Source of the DNA: Bullera alba
Taxonomy: Eukaryota > Basidiomycota > Tremellomycetes > Tremellales > Bulleraceae
Length of the DNA: 64,000 nucleotides
Assembly (NCBI GenBank): GCA_001600095.1
Contig: BCIX01000006.1
Span: 248,001 to 312,000 of the forward strand
Reading direction: 5' to 3'
Both the position numbers and the translations under genes were made by a program. Below are positions 52,208-64,000 of the stretch, one piece after another. The notes beneath the pieces were generated by a model that saw nothing but the letters and a program-made list of their open reading frames with translations, had not been told where the DNA came from and ran no database searches. Within the stretch, counting starts at the first letter, position 1. The number at the start of each line of letters is the position of its first letter.

Positions 52208-55009
52208 ATGGAAGACGACAGAGAGATGCGCGTGGACGAGGCCATGATCCCAGAAGGACCAGGAGACAGGGATAGAGATAGGAGTGAGTTGAGAGTCCAC
52301 GGGGGACCCATTGGGATGGAGCGGGCAAGAATGATAGAAGGGATGAGGATAGGAGGGCTTACGGATTTGATGAACAGACTCCGGAAGGAGGGATAGGGAC
52401 AGGAGCAGGAGTAGAGATCGAAGGCCCAGAGATGGCAGGGATGACGACAGGCATCGAAGCGTGAGTTTTGGTATTGGGTACCAGAACGGTCGTGGGAGGG
52501 AAAACGGAGGGGGTTCGACCCATCCAAGAACAATCACACATTCGAGCTGCTGTCAAACCTCTCAACACCATTACCTGCCATTTGCGCAGAATTAGCTCCA
52601 CACCGCCAACTACTCTTGACACCACGCACCCTCCTCCCCCCTGTACGCCCACTAACCCCCCCCCGTTTAGCACCGACGACGCTCGTACTCGCGCTCTCGA
52701 TCGCCCGGACACCGACATCACAGGTCGAGACGACACTCTGACTCTCGTTCCCGCTCTAGATCGCCCCGATCCCGCTCTCGATCTCGTTCGCCCGGAGGTG
52801 ACCGAGACCGAAGGCACAGGCCGTCTCACCGCAGGATTTCACCACCACCCCTCCACGCCCACGGCCACGGCCGGGGCCGCTTCGGCGTACCGAGGCACGA
52901 GGGTGAAAAGTCGGTCGGCGGACCGATGAACGCCCCGCAGGAGGAGGCAGAGGCTCATGCCAAGATCTCCCGAAGGGAGAACAGGCTGTATGTCGGAAAC
53001 CTGGCTTACGACTGCAACTACAAGGACCTGGAGAAGTTTATGTCTGGAGGTGGGTGATTGGGATCTGGCGGAGTTGGCAATTTGCGAGCAGCATAGGCTC
53101 GAGTGCTGCAGTGTGGGCTTAAAGGAGTCACTTGGATCCCCGAAAGGGTGCATCATCAAACGATGCGTTGGGGATGAGCCTTCCGGCGCCTGCAACTCAC
53201 TCACGGCTGCTGGCTCTGATGGATACTGGACTCTGGATGTGGCGCAAGGATGGAGGTTGACGGGATGGACGGTTTAGCTGGAGGAAAAGTCATCTTTTCC
53301 GAAGTCTTGGTCACCCCAGGTGGTCAATCCAAGGGATGCGGGTGAGCCATTCTCACTACTCTTGGTGGCCATCCACTGACTCTATCAGAATCGTCGAGTA
53401 CGAGACCGAGGACATGGCCAAGAGCGCAAAAGTCGACCTGTCCGACAAATCCTTCATGGGCCGAGCGGTCTTCATCCGAGAGGTCAGCATCAACCAATAA
53501 GGATAAGAATTTAGACTGACAGACGCATAGGACCGAGAGGAAACCGCTAGGTTCGGTGCCGCCCCCATTCCCGGCAAGATCGGCCTCGCGACCGGTGAAG
53601 CCAGACACTTCCTCGGTGCTCAAGGCGGCAACTCGAACAACAGAAACGTGTTTGTCGGAAATGTAGGTCGAGCTTATCAAACGTCGAGCTTTCTGCTCAC
53701 CGCACCCCTTAGCTCCCGCTGCAGGCGTCGTGGCAGGATCTCAAGGATCTCATGAGGCAAGCCGGAGAGGTGATCCGATCCGACATTGGAATGCACATGG
53801 ACGGCACGCCCAAGGGCAACGGAACGGTCGTGTTCACCGACCCCGAGTTTGCCCGAGCCGCTATCGGTGAGTCGCTCTCCACGTTGACAAGGACTGACCC
53901 CTGGGCAGAGATGTTCCACGGCTTCGATTGGTTTGGCAACATTCTCGAGGTCCGCGAGGTGAGCAAACCGCCCTCCCACTCTTACATCTTCTGAGTGCTT
54001 TGTCAGGACCGATTCGCCAACGCGCCGTTCCGCGGACGAGGCGGCTTTGGCGGTGGCCTCCGAGGTGGATTCGCCCCTCGGGGCGGGTTCGGCGCGCCCG
54101 GCTTTGGTGGACGGGGCGGGTTTGGCATGGGCCGAGGTGGTTTCGGCGGCGGGTTCGGCGGTCGTGGTGGATTCAGAGGCGGTCTTGCCGCCGCTGGATT
54201 CGGTGGCAGGGGCGGCTACGGCGGTCCGGGTGGTCCAGGTGGATATGGTGGACCGGGTGGGAGAAACTTCTCAAACGACCTGTATGCCGATTACAACGGT
54301 CCCGAGGGCGGTATGGCTGTTGATGGCGCCAATGGTGCCGGTGCGCCAGCGGCAGAGGTCGGAGAGCCAAGTCAGCAGATTCTGGTCAAGAACGTGAGTG
54401 CGAAGCCCGGGCCGTAGGCCGTAGACCGCAGGCCGTAGGCCGGAGGTCGATGGTCGAAGGCCGTAGGCCGGAGGTCGGCGGCTTCGCAGGCCGATGGTCG
54501 AAGGCTTCGCAGCAGACCAAGTGACCAACAGGGCAACGCTAACACCGCTGTAGCTCCCGTGGTCGACGTCGAATGAAGATCTGGTAGAGCTCTTCGAGAC
54601 GGTCGGCAATGTCGTCGTCGCGGAGATCCTGTTTGATGGCAATCGAAGTCGAGGGGAGGGCGTGGTTCAGTTCACAGAGACGGCAGAGGCCCAGACGGCC
54701 GGGGAGAAGTTTAGCGGGTATATGTATGGAGGAAGGCCGTTGAGTGAGTGCCACGAGCGCAGCGAGTGGGGAGCGGCGAGCCACGCGTTACGAGCGCAGC
54801 GAGTGACGTGTGGCGAGCCATGAGCCGCGAGCGCAGCAAGCCAGGCGGGCCTGGCGAGCGGCGTTCCGGTCCCTCGCCCTCGCCAGAGCAAAGCCCCGAA
54901 ATCGAGTGTAGTCCAGAGCTAACCTCCCCCCCCCCCAGGTGTCAACTTCAACCCCCGCTTCCACGAGTTCACCGGCGCCGCCGCCAAGGGCGGCCAGGCT
55001 GCCGCCTAG
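52208..55009 (+). CDS. Gbp2/Hrb1-type RNA-binding protein (RS, three RRMs, RGG)
   Basis: A multi-exon gene starting MEDDREMRVDEAMIPEGPGD. An RS/RD-rich segment follows (RSYSRSRSPGHRHHRSRR and more). RRM1 has RLYVGNLAYDCNYKDLEKFM (RNP2) and CGIVEYETEDMAKSA (RNP1). RRM2 has NVFVGNLPLQASWQDLKDLM and GTVVFTDPEFARAA. A long RGG/FGG region follows (GRGGFGGGLRGGFAPRGGFG), then RRM3 with ILVKNLPWSTSNEDLVELFE and GVVQFTETAEAQTA, ending FTGAAAKGGQAAA. Three RRMs with an N-terminal RS region and GG-rich linkers match yeast Gbp2/Hrb1, SR-like factors that load the TREX/Mex67 export machinery on mRNA. RS serines are likely SRPK targets. Intron at 52459-52670 and two others are long and repeat-containing. 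Confidence 0.88.
54394..54553 (+). repeat. GGCCGTAGGCC-type repeats in an intron of the Gbp2-like gene
   Basis: This 160-nt intron contains at least six related copies of (G)GCCGTAG(G/A)CCG and GGTCGATGGTCGAAGGC, many partly palindromic. The motif is absent elsewhere in the window as far as I can see. Confidence 0.75.
54744..54938 (+). repeat. CGAGCGCAGCGAGT repeats in the last intron of the Gbp2-like gene
   Basis: Three copies of (C/T)ACGAGCGCAGCGAGT or a close variant at about 54760, 54790 and 54825, interspersed with GCGAGCCACG/GGCGAGC; the intron ends with a run of C before CAG. Possibly hairpin forming. Confidence 0.75.
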
Positions 55010-55261
55010 GCCAAACATCTCGTGTCGTGTTAGGAACAGAGTCGGATGTGTCAAAAATTATCGTACGGGTGGAGTATCCCCGATGAAGGAATGCATCGTA
55101 TCACAAGTCACGCTTCCTTACGACTGCATGTCACGTACAACTGACTGTTCGAGAGCTGGGTGTTCCATAATACTGACTTTTCTCTACTGACTCCTCCTCC
55201 CTCTCACATACAACTCTCCCAAAACCATTCCCGCCCGCTCAGCTCAGGCCGGCTACGCCGG

Positions 55262-58200
55262 CTACACCTCTCCAGAGACCACCTGGTCTAAAAGGCCAAT
55301 GAGCCTCTTTGCCAATTTATCAAAATGCGTCTCCTTCACGGCCTTGCTGCCCGCCCCGGCGGTGGTCTTTCCCCCTGCGGGTGGTGGCGCCATGATGCCG
55401 CCATAGCCCGCTTCGGGACTGGTTGAGATTCCATCATCAATCGCTTTCCACCTGGCTGCGTCAGCTTCATCCTTTCCTCCTCGGCCGCGGGACTCACTCC
55501 TCCAGCTGGGCCTTGATGGCTTTCGACTTGAGCCTGAAGTGCGTCCTGATCTCGTTCTCAACTGCCGTTGAATCAGCTTCATTGTGCTTTGTGGCTAAAG
55601 ATGGAGCTGTGCAGGATCCCCACTTACATGGCGCCGGGGGATCCTTCAGGTTGTTCCCCATGGCATCCTCCAGTGTCATACGGCGACAATTCGCTGAATA
55701 GGCTTTACTCTGCGGTGTCTGCCAGAGTGTCAGTGAAAGTCTCAAGTGATACCACAGGGGTGGACTTACTCCTCCGCTATTCGCCCATCCTACTCGAATG
55801 TCATCTTCCACTCTTTGGCGGTACCGGCTGCTGGACTCACCCGGCTCGTTCAAGTACGGCTCTTCTGAAAAGATGAGACTTTGGATCGAAATTAGGACTT
55901 GGAGGAGGGTACTTTGTCCTGATATCCAGCCCGGACCCTGCCACGTGCCCAGTAGACTCAAGCACACTTTCTACAAAGGTCATCAGTGCCAATCCCCATC
56001 TTTCCTCGCGTGCCCTCGCGCCTGTCGGCGCACGCTTGTCGGACTCACCCCGTCATTGTAGAGATTCGGGTTGTACCGGAATTTCCCCCCGTTTGTAGTC
56101 ACAATCTTGACGTTCGGCGGGGTCTTGTTGTAGTCTGCCGGAAGGAAAATGTCGAATATGAAACATCCATTCTGGTAGGGCGTGCCTTCGGGACCAATGA
56201 TCATGGCTTTGATACAGTCCACCCGGGCTTCGTCCACCCTAGACCGGGGTCAGCGCCTCAAGGCGGGTTGAAGATAGACACACCTGAGGAAGATTGATGA
56301 ATGCCACGCGACGGGCAGATTTCGAGTCAGAATCGCCAGTTCTTTCGCAATCGCCATCGACCTCCGTGGGAGGTTCTACCAAAGCATCCCTCTAGTCAGT
56401 CGAGAATGCCAAATGCCACATTGTCACCCACCTGGTCAGAGAGCGAGGTGATGGAACTGCTGAACGCATGCCTGTACGACTCGCCGCCCGAGTTCGACAT
56501 GTCGCAATACTGGAATCTCACGTGCGTCGCCCAGTCCTCGTCTAGACGATAACTTGTCAGCTGTGCAATCCCGTAGAAAAAGGAGAAGGATTGAGCTGAC
56601 AGATCTTCTTGACCTCGGTCTCGGACTCCTTCTTGATCTCCGGGGCGTCGTGCGGTGGTTCTCCCACTTCAGGCAACTTTGGCAACGTCTCCCGCATGCG
56701 AGTCACAAAGTCCTGGCCTTTGGTCTCCACCAGGCGCTTATCGATCCTCTCCGCGCACGCGATGATTCGCTCGCTATCACCAGGGTCAACTCTGAACTCC
56801 TGCTCAAAACCAAGCGCTTTCTACGCCGGCCGCACGAGGGGAGATGGACCCACCAGAACGCCTCCAGTTCCGCATTCTGCGCATCGTTGTTCTTGGCCTT
56901 TTTCGTCCGTTTCGCCTCCCATTCCTCGGCCGTCATCCTCAATCGCTCTTCTTCGTCCACCGGATCCGGTTCGTCCACTTGAACCGCTGTTGTCGCTTTG
57001 AGGCCCTTGAGCGCGGCTTTCGCTTGAATGACACATGATTCGAGCAACTCTCGGGGCGAGGCGGCGCCTTCATAAGTGACGAATCGCTGGGCCGGGTCGG
57101 TGGGTGAAACGAGCGACTTGACGGGCCGCATCTGGGGCATACCTAGCATCGACGCGAGGGACTCGTGTGAGGATATCACCTAGAACATCATCAGGAATGG
57201 ACCCCGCGCGTGGAAGGCTTCGTGTGAACTGGGACTCACCTCGAGCCAGTCAAAGAGGGCGCGGTAGACGGTCCCCCGTTTTGTCATGTCCAATAAAGAG
57301 TCATTCCTCAGGAGGTCACTGACAAAACTGCTAGTCCTCCTCAGATGCGCCAAAGCCGTCGGATGCACCATCCAATCCGAGGGTCGGGGTCCACTTGGTC
57401 GATTCTGCGAAGGGAGGTAGATCCTCACACTTGCTAACATCTTTGCCGTGCCTTCATCTACTTTTCGTTGCAACTCCTCCGCCGCCAATTGCCCCGAGGT
57501 CTAGCAAATACACGATCAGCTGAATCACAATTCAAAGATCCGATGAGCCGACTCACATCCTCCGTGCGACTGCCGGCGTAGCCTGTGCCGTGGGCAAATG
57601 ACTTTGCGGTTCTGATCGGATTACCCCATTCGTCCTCGTCCTCGTCGTCGTCGTAGTCATCGTCGTCATCATCGTCCGTGGGGTTTGGCAATTGAGCGGC
57701 AACTTTCTGCTTTTTGGCGGGAGGAGCAACTGAGCTGCTGCTGCCGGAAGAGTTGGCTTCTCGGCTGTGAAAGCTCTTGCTTATTATGTGTAGTCCGACT
57801 CCAACGATGATTCCCTACAGTTCATACTTTGTGTCAGCTTGTTGTGAGCGGGTGGGAGACAGCTGGAACACACCTGTAAGGGGTAACAGTGGAGCAGCTC
57901 GTCATACTCCCCCTCGACATTGGCCTGGGCGGGCTGCTTGCCATTGCCTATCGAGCCGGCGGTACTTGATTGAGATGGCTTGCTCGGCTCGCCACAAGCC
58001 AAGCAGAGCGATACGTGACACTTTGGACACTCGCTCCTGATGTGATAGCGGAGGTAGTCGACATACGAGGAGAAGTCGTTCTGCGAGAGACGCCAATCAG
58101 TCTCACGACCTCCTCTTCTTGATCCATTTTGATAATCTTGACTGGCTTTACTCACAAACATGATGAGGAACTGTGACGGATCCCTCTTGCAGACTGTCCC

Positions 58201-59144
58201 ACAGCCATTCGGACAGGACAACTTCTCCTCTAGGGTGTTGTACAGTTGAAACAGATGGCTCTGCTCATCTGGTAATGACATTAGCCAACGATCCAGAAGT
58301 CCATTTAGAAGTTACTCACTGCCCTCGGGACATCCACTCATCCATGCCCCTCGGCCGAGGATGCTCAGCTCGACCTTTTTCGGACCTGGAAGGGTGATTT
58401 TGGTCGTCTGAACTGGATCAATCGTCTCGATGACTTCTTCCACCCTGTCCTTCGAGAAGAAGATACCGGCGTAGGGATCAGACTGGATCTGGACGGTGTC
58501 TAAGCAGCGTCAGCGGCTTCACCACAAGGCAATTTGGGTAGTTGGGTGGAAGGCCTGGAGGGGTAGGATAGTTGACGTTTCCTGAAGATGACCATTTTTT
58601 GGTTGTCAAGGAGGTCAACGTGGAGAGATCAAGGTGCAAGGGTCCTTAAAGCCATAGCGGATGACTTGTATAGCTCGAATCGATTCACCTTCCTCGGCCT
58701 GCTGGAACCCGTCAAAGTCCATGTCCTCGTCTTCGTCTTCGTCGTCGTAGCCGTGCTCGCTCGCTGCAGCCGGATGGGGTGTCTCCGCCGGGGTCTAGAC
58801 GGTGTCAGTGACATTCGCCTGCTTTGACACGAACACACAGCAGAATGGGCAGCAGAGGAGCACATGTCGAAGCGAGGATGGAAACAAGAGGGGATTAGGT
58901 GGAAGACACACCATTAATCCCAATGAAGGCTCGTTTACACCTTCATCATCCGAGGGCACATTGTCGAAATCACCTTCAAAGACTCTCTCCTACAAGCTCA
59001 TCAGCCTCACCACTGAATGTTGAGCACAGGGTTTGCACCAACAGCAGCAGTCATGACATCCCCTTTACACCTCGCCAAAGCCGCTCTTGCCCTTGCTCTG
59101 GGAACGCCCATGTCCATCAACCGGCTCAGCGATGCCGCGTCCAT
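55262..59144 (-). CDS. BIRC6-type E2 ubiquitin-conjugating enzyme with UBA and zinc-binding modules
   Basis: A large multi-exon gene. The start [20 protein letters not shown] with [14 protein letters not shown] is a UBA domain. An acidic linker follows ([20 protein letters not shown]), then [19 protein letters not shown] Cys-rich module is visible: [14 protein letters not shown] and [18 protein letters not shown]. Another acidic linker ([17 protein letters not shown]) leads to a helical middle and the UBC fold: [40 protein letters not shown] and [11 protein letters not shown], then [10 protein letters not shown] with the catalytic Cys (codon at 55962-55964) and [20 protein letters not shown]. 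The spacing and [13 protein letters not shown] match BIRC6. It ends [17 protein letters not shown]. No BIR domain was seen. It would charge ubiquitin and possibly act as E2/E3 hybrid. Exons are numerous; not all boundaries were verified. Confidence 0.85.
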
Positions 59145-59562
59145 TTCGTACGTAGACCGCAGGTCTAGTTGTCTCAGTGCTGGAAGTGATTGCTTTGTGC
59201 TCGTCTTCCCTGTGGTATATGATGAGGAGGGTTGGGAAGGTTGACTGGATGATTAGATTCCCCGTTCCCGTTGCCTTGCGAGGTTGTCCAAAGCGCTAAG
59301 CGCGTTTCAGATTGACCCAGCTCTAATTTTGCCACCCGGGTTTGAACATTTGATTCCGCTGTTCTGTGCCTTTTCGGACAAGATCCGGGCGAGTTGATAA
59401 CCGGAACTCCCTGCCACCAACAGAGGGGGTATACTTGCTCAACGTCCATCTACATCTTGTCAAGCATCTACTCACTCTCTCTCACCTTGCCACATCGACA
59501 GTTAGTGTTGTAGCAGCAAGAGGAGGAGTCAGCCCGCCGAGCTTGTACAAAACCCCCGCATT
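59145..59562. promoter_or_regulatory. Divergent promoter (E2 / carnitine acetyltransferase)
   Basis: 418 nt between start codons of two divergent genes. No TATA box recognised; the plus side leader is CATCTAC/CTCACTC-rich. Confidence 0.45.
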
Positions 59563-62130
59563 ATGTCGATACGACCCCTCCGTTCTTGTCTATACGCCCT
59601 AAAACCCATCGCGTCCGTTCCACGTCTCGCTCCTCTCGCTGTATATAGCCCCCGCGCAGCAACTCCTACACTCTGGACTAGAATGTTCGCCACGTCGCGT
59701 CGCAGAGATGCCTCGGGTGCAAAGACATTTTCGAATCAGAACAAGCTGCCGAGACTGCCGGTCCCGGACCTCGAAAAGTCTCTCGAGGGGTATGTCCGGA
59801 GCTTGATACCTGTTCTCGAGCAAACGGTGGGTCGGCTCAGGATCATTCTCCTGTGATATAATATAGGCTGATGTCTGGTGTAGTATGGACCGAATGACTT
59901 GCCGAAGGAGATTGAAAAGCGAAAGTTGTTCGCGAGGGACTTTGCCTCTAAAGGCGGCATGGGACGTGTCCTCCAAGAAAGACTGAGGGGTGGGTGCCCC
60001 TGGATACACACTCCTTAAAGAGGAGACACTGATAGCTTGTAGACCTGGACCACGTCTCGCCGAACAACTGGCTCGACGACACGCTCTGGCTTCCCCTCGC
60101 GTACCACACGTGGAGGGAACCACTACTCGTCAACTCGAACTACTGGATCCTCTTCTCCCCACATCCAAGTGATCCCCTCCCACCGACCCATTCTGCAGCA
60201 ACGGACAAACCTGCGATTGGGAATCCAGACCACAACCCTTCTCAAGCAGCCTCAAGTGGCAGTCAGGGCGGAGGGGCAGAGTGGATCAAAGCCAATGGCG
60301 CGCCGGCAAAGGGCAAGTCTTGGGATGAAGCCGTGTCGAAGGAATGGATCACAGAGTATCAGGTCAGAAAGGCTGCCTGGGTCTTGAGCCGCTTTGCCCA
60401 GTTCAGACAGATGGTCGCGGAGTGAGCGAATAGCAGTGTACTCAAGGGGTAAGCTGACTGGCGACAGCGAGACTCTGCCTCCAGATGCGTCCAAAGCGGG
60501 ACCTTATTGCATGAGTCAATACTCAAAGTCAGCTGCCTCATCTTCGTTAAGGTACAAGCTGACGCCCACCCCAGACTATTCAACTTTTCCCGTATCCCGC
60601 TCCCCGGCACAGACGCCTTCTCGACCATTGCCCCAAATGCCACGCACGCCACGGTCATCATTGACGAATTCATCTACTCCATCGAGGTGTTTGAGAAGCC
60701 ACCCTCCGTAGACGATGTTCCTGCACCACTACCTCTCGTCGTCATCGAGGCCAACATCCAAGCAGCAGTCAAGGATGCCCGTAAACGACTGGAAGCGGGC
60801 GAAAAGGCCAAAGCCGTCGGCGTCCTCACCGCCGACCACAGGGACACTTGGGCCCGAAACCGGGAATACCTCTTGAGCGTGTCGTCCGAGAACCGAGCTG
60901 CCCTAGAGTCCATCTCGACATCACTCCTAGCGCTCTGCTTGGATCCATACACCTTGCCTTCACTCCCTACCGAAGATCCATTGGTGAACCCGACGGTGGA
61001 TGCGCAGTTGCGGAATGGTGTTGGGGGCATTGATGGCGGCAGGAACCGTTGGTACGACAAGGGCGTTTCCATCGCAGTCGAGACGAATGGCCGAACGAGC
61101 TTTTCCGGCGAGCACAGTCCGATCGACGCTTTGATCCCGGCCATCACCATTGAATATGTCAATGGGACTCCGATAGACTTGGCCGCTTTCGAGGGAAAGA
61201 GCGGGGGTAATGGGGCGTTCAGCAGGATCGACTTTGTGGTGGATGAGCAACTGGAGCAAGAGATCAAAGCGTGTGCGAAGCGGAACCAGACGATCCTAGA
61301 TGATTCCGACGCCAGTCAGCTCTGGTTTGGAGAGTATGGCGTGGATTGGATCAAGAAGCATGGCAAGTCTGGCGCTAAAAAGGAAGTAGATCTAAAAGTT
61401 GATGGGTTTTTAGCCAAGATATCCCCGGACGCGTACATCCAGCAAGCGCTCCAGCTGGCTTGGTACAAAGACCAGGGGTACGCCTCTGCGACGTACGAGA
61501 CTGCCTCCACTCGGGCGATGAAGCACGGACGAACCGATGTCATCAGGACATTATCCGTCGAGAGCAGGTCTTTTGTCAAGAGCATGCTCGATGCCAATTC
61601 CACCGTAAGTAGGGCCTGTTCTGGAGACTTGGTTCGGGGAGCTGACAGGACGGGCAGGACTCTACTCGGTACACGGCCCTGGTTGAGGCTTGTAAAGTCC
61701 ACGCGGAGCTCACTCGCCGGAGCTCCTCTGGTCACGGGTGGGACCGGCATTTGATGGGTCTGAGGGTGATGCTCCGACCGGGCGAGACACATCCACTCTT
61801 TGAAGACGATTGCTATGCCAAGAGCCAGGAATGGAAGTTGAGCACGAGCGGTCTCTCCGCCGGGACAAAGTTTACCGGAACGGGCTTTGGCACTGCCTTC
61901 CCCAATGGTCTGGGAACGAACTGTGCGTGTTGCCTCCTCCAGTCCTAAAGGGGATGGTGTGCTGACCAGCTTTCAGACCTCGCCGGTGCGTTCTTGCTCA
62001 AGTTCGGGATCGAGACAAAGTGGTCTTGCAAGGAGACTAGCACTGCGCGATTCAAGCATCACCTGGTGCAGAGTCTGAGGGATATGCGAGGGGTGGTGGA
62101 GTCTGCTGGCAGTGTGTCTGCCAAGCTGTA
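59563..62130 (+). CDS. Carnitine O-acetyltransferase, probably dual targeted
   Basis: The N-terminus MSIRPLRSCLYALKPIASVP with RLAPLAVYSPRAATPTLWTR is Arg/Ser-rich without acids, a typical mitochondrial presequence. The family pattern follows: KLPRLPVPDLEKSLEGYVRS, NNWLDDTLWLPLAYHTWREP, NSNYW and KAAWVLSRFAQFRQMV. The catalytic His is in FSGEHSPIDA (near 61113), with TRAMKHGRTDVIRTLSVESR (substrate tunnel), GWDRHLMGLRVM and LSTSGLSAGTKFTGTGFGTA (CoA and carnitine binding) after it. It transfers acetyl between CoA and carnitine, moving acetyl units from peroxisome to mitochondrion. The protein ends SAGSVSAKL; the AKL tripeptide is a peroxisomal PTS1, as in yeast Cat2. Several short introns; the second half is one long exon (60546-61603) followed by smaller ones. 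Confidence 0.93.
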
Positions 62131-62448
62131 GCCGGAGCCCGGAGCCCACCAGAGGTATAGACAGTATAGTAGATAGACTGTTCACTGTGTGCAGCAAGAG
62201 CTTACGCTGGGCTGCACGCGCGGGATGGGTGGGTTATTACGCGTAATCTGATTCGTTAAATTGAATCCGCCACATTCACGGAATTATATTCGCAAAAGGG
62301 GGGCATTATGACTTGCCATCGACTGGATTGGTCGGTGATCACTTGGACACTGTGTTGGGTAGCATAGAGCGTCATAACACTCACATCTGTATCCTATCCG
62401 TATCGCTCTCTGCCCACTTCACTACTTAGTGCCACTATCACCTTCACA
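62131..62448. other. Intergenic (carnitine acetyltransferase / NDUFS8)
   Basis: 318 nt between two plus-strand genes. It contains an AT-rich stretch (ATTACGCGTAATCTGATTCGTTAAATTGAATC at 62235-62270) with a TTACGCGTAA palindrome, otherwise nothing. Confidence 0.45.
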
Positions 62449-63717
<1,269 letters not shown>

Positions 63718-64000
63718 TCGCGTTGGGGCAGATCGAGGGATGGTCTAGCGGACCGCGAGGGAAGGTTGGCTGGAGTCAAGGAGCAGTGTGGTTGGGGACC
63801 CAGTACGTGAAGATGGTCAAAACAGGCGAATCCCCTCACGGCACCCTGCACGCTGAGATGCATTGGTTACTTAATGTAGCGCTGAGCCGATCGGGAAAAG
63901 GCGTAGGCCACCGGCAGAACTTGAGCAGGATTGCATCTTGTCCTAGTGTACTACGGAACTTCGACCCCTGACGTCTACTTCCCGCGCAAGGGCACGAGCT
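63718..64000. other. 3' flank of NDUFS8, window edge
   Basis: 283 nt without a supported gene. Antisense or plus-strand ORFs here have no recognisable content; a gene could begin beyond the edge. Confidence 0.4.

Overview
The window is nuclear DNA of a fungus, almost certainly a basidiomycete and probably a Tremellomycete-type yeast. The base for this is gene density (about one gene per 2.3 kb), GC-rich coding sequence, and many very short introns (34-60 nt, GTGAGT donors and TAG/CAG acceptors) in nearly every housekeeping gene. Two Zn(II)2Cys6 transcription factors, an Ecl1-type zinc protein and complex I subunits are also typical of fungi that respire. I assigned the lineage by eye, without a database search. 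I see no rRNA, tRNA, CRISPR array or intact transposon.

Layout. 0-15 kb: a 5'-truncated gene of unknown function, two small membrane proteins (DUF7727-like and TMEM170-like), an NmrA-type NAD(P)-binding protein, a DUF924 protein, a long Ecl1/2/3-type zinc protein, a Zn2Cys6 transcription factor, and a secreted calpain-like protein that appears to lack its catalytic cysteine. 16-28.3 kb: an accessory island. It holds six copies of an unrecognised small intronless gene (about 126-130 codons, one of them frameshifted) interleaved with three copies of an F-box gene: one complete, one internally deleted, one truncated. Flanking DNA is duplicated along with the genes. 28.6-64 kb: ordinary core genes: an S/TP-rich protein, a TBC-domain protein lacking both catalytic fingers, a VTT (TMEM41-like) protein, a PROPPIN (Atg18/WIPI type), RPB6, a second Zn2Cys6 factor, an ArfGAP1/Gcs1 homologue, a PXA-domain protein, histone H4, NDUFA13/GRIM-19, a Gbp2/Hrb1-type RNA-binding protein, a BIRC6-type E2 with UBA, carnitine acetyltransferase, and NDUFS8.

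Working together: VTT protein, PROPPIN and ArfGAP1 all act on ER-Golgi-autophagy membranes. NDUFA13, NDUFS8 and carnitine acetyltransferase are mitochondrial (the last probably also peroxisomal). No operon-like linkage is implied; neighbours are mostly convergent or divergent pairs. The most novel part is the small-protein/F-box island, a rapidly duplicating and decaying gene family whose function I cannot name.
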